From the NCBI GenBank assembly GCA_028874675.1, contig JAPPJA010000045.1, forward strand, positions 1-6,446: a stretch of DNA of 6,446 bases, given 5' to 3'. This stretch comes from Chloroflexota bacterium (GTDB taxonomy: Bacteria > Chloroflexota > Dehalococcoidia > Lucifugimonadales > UBA3495). Below, piece after piece: positions 5,346-6,446 of this stretch (position 1 is the stretch's first letter; each line of letters starts with the position of its first letter). The translations under genes were made by a program, and so were the position numbers. The notes beneath the pieces are model-generated. The model had not been told where the DNA came from. It saw nothing but the letters and a program-made list of their open reading frames with translations, and ran no database searches.

Positions 5346-5388
5346 GGGCAGGAAGGGAATGACAGGGCAATCGCATGAGTGAGTAGAT

Positions 5389-5500
5389 TGTCATTCTGAG
5401 CTTGCCGAAGAATCTAAACTCCTTTCCACCAACTGGCTTTCGGACCCGTAGCGAGGCTGTGGGGAAGGATTTTAGGCCCTCCGGCAAGCTCAGGGCGACA
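5389..5500. repeat. Inverted-repeat element of the TGTCATTCTGAGC type
   Basis: The left arm (5389-5419) and the reverse complement of the right arm (5470-5500) match at 23 of 31 positions with no gap. They share TGTC, then CTGAGCTTGCCG without mismatch, then CTAAA. Pairing continues inward through CCTTTCC (5421-5427) against GGGGAAGG (5461-5468), leaving a loop of about 33 nt. TCATTCTGAGC...GAAGAATCT is a widespread intergenic repeat in many bacterial genomes. It is non-coding and probably a MITE-like or REP-like element moved in trans. Confidence 0.65.
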
Positions 5501-5578
5501 TAGCTTTGCCTTGTGGATACTAGCCGGCTGTAGGACGAATCTTTCATGCGATAGCCCTGAAGGGAGTGATTCTGCGCA

Positions 5579-5608
5579 TTGTCAATGCCCCCGAACCGGG
5601 CTTACCAT
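5579..5608 (+). promoter_or_regulatory. Possible promoter of the F420/PPOX-class gene, within a palindrome
   Basis: TTGTCA (5579-5584) is followed after 18 nt by TACCAT (5603-5608). The start would be near 5615, about 39 nt before the TTG codon. The -35 lies in the 13-bp perfect palindrome GCATTGTCAATGC (5576-5588), which could be an operator. The -10 match is only moderate. Confidence 0.35.
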
Positions 5609-5653
5609 TCGTTTGCCACTGACTTTCGCGCTCGATTTCCTTAGGGGCTCTTC

Positions 5654-6115
5654 TTGCTATCGCTAACGCCAGAACAACTGCAGCGCCTGATGACGGCCCC
5701 GGTGGGCCGCCTCTCCACTGCCGGCGCATCGGGAACGCCTCATGTGATACCCGTCTGCTTTGCGTTGGACTGGGACGGCACCAGCGCGGCCATTTATATT
5801 GCGCTGGACCAAAAGCCCAAGCGGGCGGCTCTGACCCGGCTGCGGCGCGTACGCAACATCCTGGAAAACCCGCAGGTCGCGCTGGTGGTGGACCACTATG
5901 ATTCGGACTGGACCCAGCTGTGGTACATCCTGCTGACCGGCGCGGCCGAACTGTTGGAGGACGGGGCCAGGGAAGCTGAGGAACGTCGGGAAGCCGTCCG
6001 ACTGCTTCGGCAAAAATACCCCCAGTACCTGGAAATGGACATCGACGGCAACCCGGTCATCAGGATAACTCCCCATCGGGCCACGGCTTGGTCTTACACA
6101 CCGGAACAGGGATGA
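5654..6115 (+). CDS. PPOX-class probable F420-dependent flavin/deazaflavin-binding protein
   Basis: The 153-residue protein is a single split-barrel domain of the pyridoxamine 5'-phosphate oxidase-like superfamily. It fits the subgroup annotated as PPOX-class probable F420-dependent enzymes, related to Mycobacterium Rv0121c. Characteristic blocks are VGRLSTAGASGTPHVIPVCF (17-36), KPKRAALTRLRRVRNILENP (54-73), VVDHYDSDWTQLWYILLTG (78-96) and VIRITPHRATAWS (135-147). The lysine/arginine-rich second block is expected to contact the cofactor phosphate or tail. It probably reduces or binds a small substrate using F420H2 or FMN in the cytosol; neither cofactor nor substrate can be fixed from sequence. 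The start is TTG at 5654: an in-frame TAG lies at 5642-5644, AGGGG (5643-5647) precedes the TTG by 6 nt, and the next ATG (residue 13) would cut into the conserved N-terminus. It ends 43 bp before the MaoC-like gene, which appears to have its own promoter. Confidence 0.82.
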   Translation: MLSLTPEQLQRLMTAPVGRLSTAGASGTPHVIPVCFALDWDGTSAAIYIALDQKPKRAALTRLRRVRNILENPQVALVVDHYDSDWTQLWYILLTGAAELLEDGAREAEERREAVRLLRQKYPQYLEMDIDGNPVIRITPHRATAWSYTPEQG

Positions 6116-6142
6116 CCAGGGGCGGTGTTTCTTCGCTCTGTG

Positions 6143-6151
6143 TGCTAAATT
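6143..6151 (+). promoter_or_regulatory. Extended -10 box for a leaderless transcript of the MaoC-like gene
   Basis: TGC (6143-6145) directly precedes TAAATT (6146-6151), a TGN-TANNNT extended -10. The A of the ATG is at 6159, 8 nt after the box, where transcription would normally begin. No Shine-Dalgarno sequence lies before that ATG, which agrees with leaderless translation. Confidence 0.5.
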
Positions 6152-6158
6152 AACGCCC

Positions 6159-6446
6159 ATGACGTACACATGGAGCCTGGCTGAAGTGGGCGACACCGCT
6201 CCGGCTTCCTCGCGGGAAGTAACGGACCTTGAGATTGCCGAATATTGCCGGGCGGCCCGATACGAGAACCTGGTTTACACCAACCAGCCGGCGGCGCAGG
6301 AGACCGGGCTGCCCGGAATAATTGCGCCCCCGGCCATGATCCTCGCCATCGCCCGGCCCCAACTGGCTGACCTGGCAGACGGGCGAGGCTGCCAACTGCC
6401 CCCCGCCCTGTCCCAAAACCCCACCGCCATGGCGATACGCTACCAG
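6159..6446 (+). CDS. MaoC-like / hot-dog fold hydratase, N-terminal part, truncated by window edge
   Basis: The frame is open from ATG 6159 through the window end (96 codons), so only the N-terminal part is seen. It begins MTYTWSLAEVGDTAPASSRE and continues TDLEIAEYCRAARYENLVYT and GLPGIIAPPAMILAIARP. The pattern of xVTxxEIxxYCxAARYENxVYTxxxxAxxxGxPGIIAPPAM is typical of MaoC-like dehydratases and FAS1-type dehydratase domains, which hydrate or dehydrate acyl thioesters (enoyl-CoA or related). The catalytic Asp/His pair of (R)-hydratases normally lies in the YENPVHxD-like block. Here that position reads YENLVYTNQ, so the acid/base residues are not obvious and this copy may be a non-catalytic or partner subunit. 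Many chloroflexal genomes carry such genes in pairs, so the partner may lie downstream. It has no Shine-Dalgarno. Confidence 0.78.
   Translation, partial: MTYTWSLAEVGDTAPASSREVTDLEIAEYCRAARYENLVYTNQPAAQETGLPGIIAPPAMILAIARPQLADLADGRGCQLPPALSQNPTAMAIRYQ

Larger units (their letters stand above)
5276..5653. other. Gene-free region between divergent oxidase and F420-type gene
   Basis: This 378-bp region carries the predicted oxidase promoter (5318-5345), an inverted-repeat element (5389-5500) and a predicted promoter for the plus-strand gene (5579-5608). Small open frames here on the minus strand show no family motifs and largely read the repeat, so none is called. Confidence 0.55.

Noticed and set aside
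5389..5500. CRISPR repeat or small RNA gene
   Set aside because: There are only two arms in inverted orientation, no spacer array and no cas gene; the structure is that of a dispersed palindromic repeat.
5272..5729. Two small minus-strand open frames upstream of the oxidase
   Set aside because: They read through the inverted-repeat element and the antisense of the F420-type gene, with no similarity to known proteins that I recognise.

Overview
The window is a GC-rich bacterial segment. It holds one 5'-truncated gene at the left edge, six complete genes, and one 3'-truncated gene at the right edge. The gene content fits an uncultivated Chloroflexota lineage (Dehalococcoidia or SAR202-like): a REP-associated transposase, an actinobacterial/chloroflexal-type HemQ, a cytoplasmic amidating-lyase-like NHL propeller, a ComB-family phosphatase, an F420/PPOX-class flavin protein, a MaoC-type hydratase, and palindromic intergenic repeats. 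This placement is an inference from family content. No marker gene here settles it.

Left part (1-460): the C-terminal part of a RAYT/Y1-type transposase, then a gene-free stretch with a REP-like hairpin (398-425). A degenerate copy of that repeat lies inside the transposase reading frame (15-42).

Middle-left (461-1384): a chlorite-dismutase-family coproheme decarboxylase (hemQ/chdC) on the minus strand, divergent from a plus-strand gene cluster. The intergenic region holds a promoter-like sequence for each direction. It also holds an imperfect inverted repeat whose outer ends lie at the predicted -35 positions of both promoters.

Middle (1385-3954): three co-directional genes that look like one transcription unit. 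They are a PAL/NHL-type six-bladed propeller with all three zinc-ligand histidines, a HAD phosphatase 4 bp downstream without its own Shine-Dalgarno, and a ComB-like (2-phosphosulfolactate phosphatase family) protein after a short gap. That gap contains a 12-bp tandem duplication and a GC hairpin. The joint role is not known; a route involving a phosphorylated small acid plus a lyase/propeller step is speculation.

Middle-right (3955-5653): a convergent intergenic region with a G/C palindrome, then a minus-strand FAD-dependent amine/amino-acid oxidase of the glycine oxidase (DAO) family. A 378-bp gene-free region follows, dominated by an approximately 112-bp inverted repeat of the widespread TCATTCTGAGC type.

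Right part (5654-6446): an F420/FMN-binding split-barrel (PPOX-class) protein starting at TTG, followed by the N-terminal part of a MaoC-like hydratase. An extended -10 box sits so close to the hydratase ATG that a leaderless transcript is likely.

No rRNA, tRNA, CRISPR array or recognisable defence system was seen. The most interesting features are the repeat/promoter architecture and the propeller-HAD-ComB cluster. None of it amounts to a proven new system.
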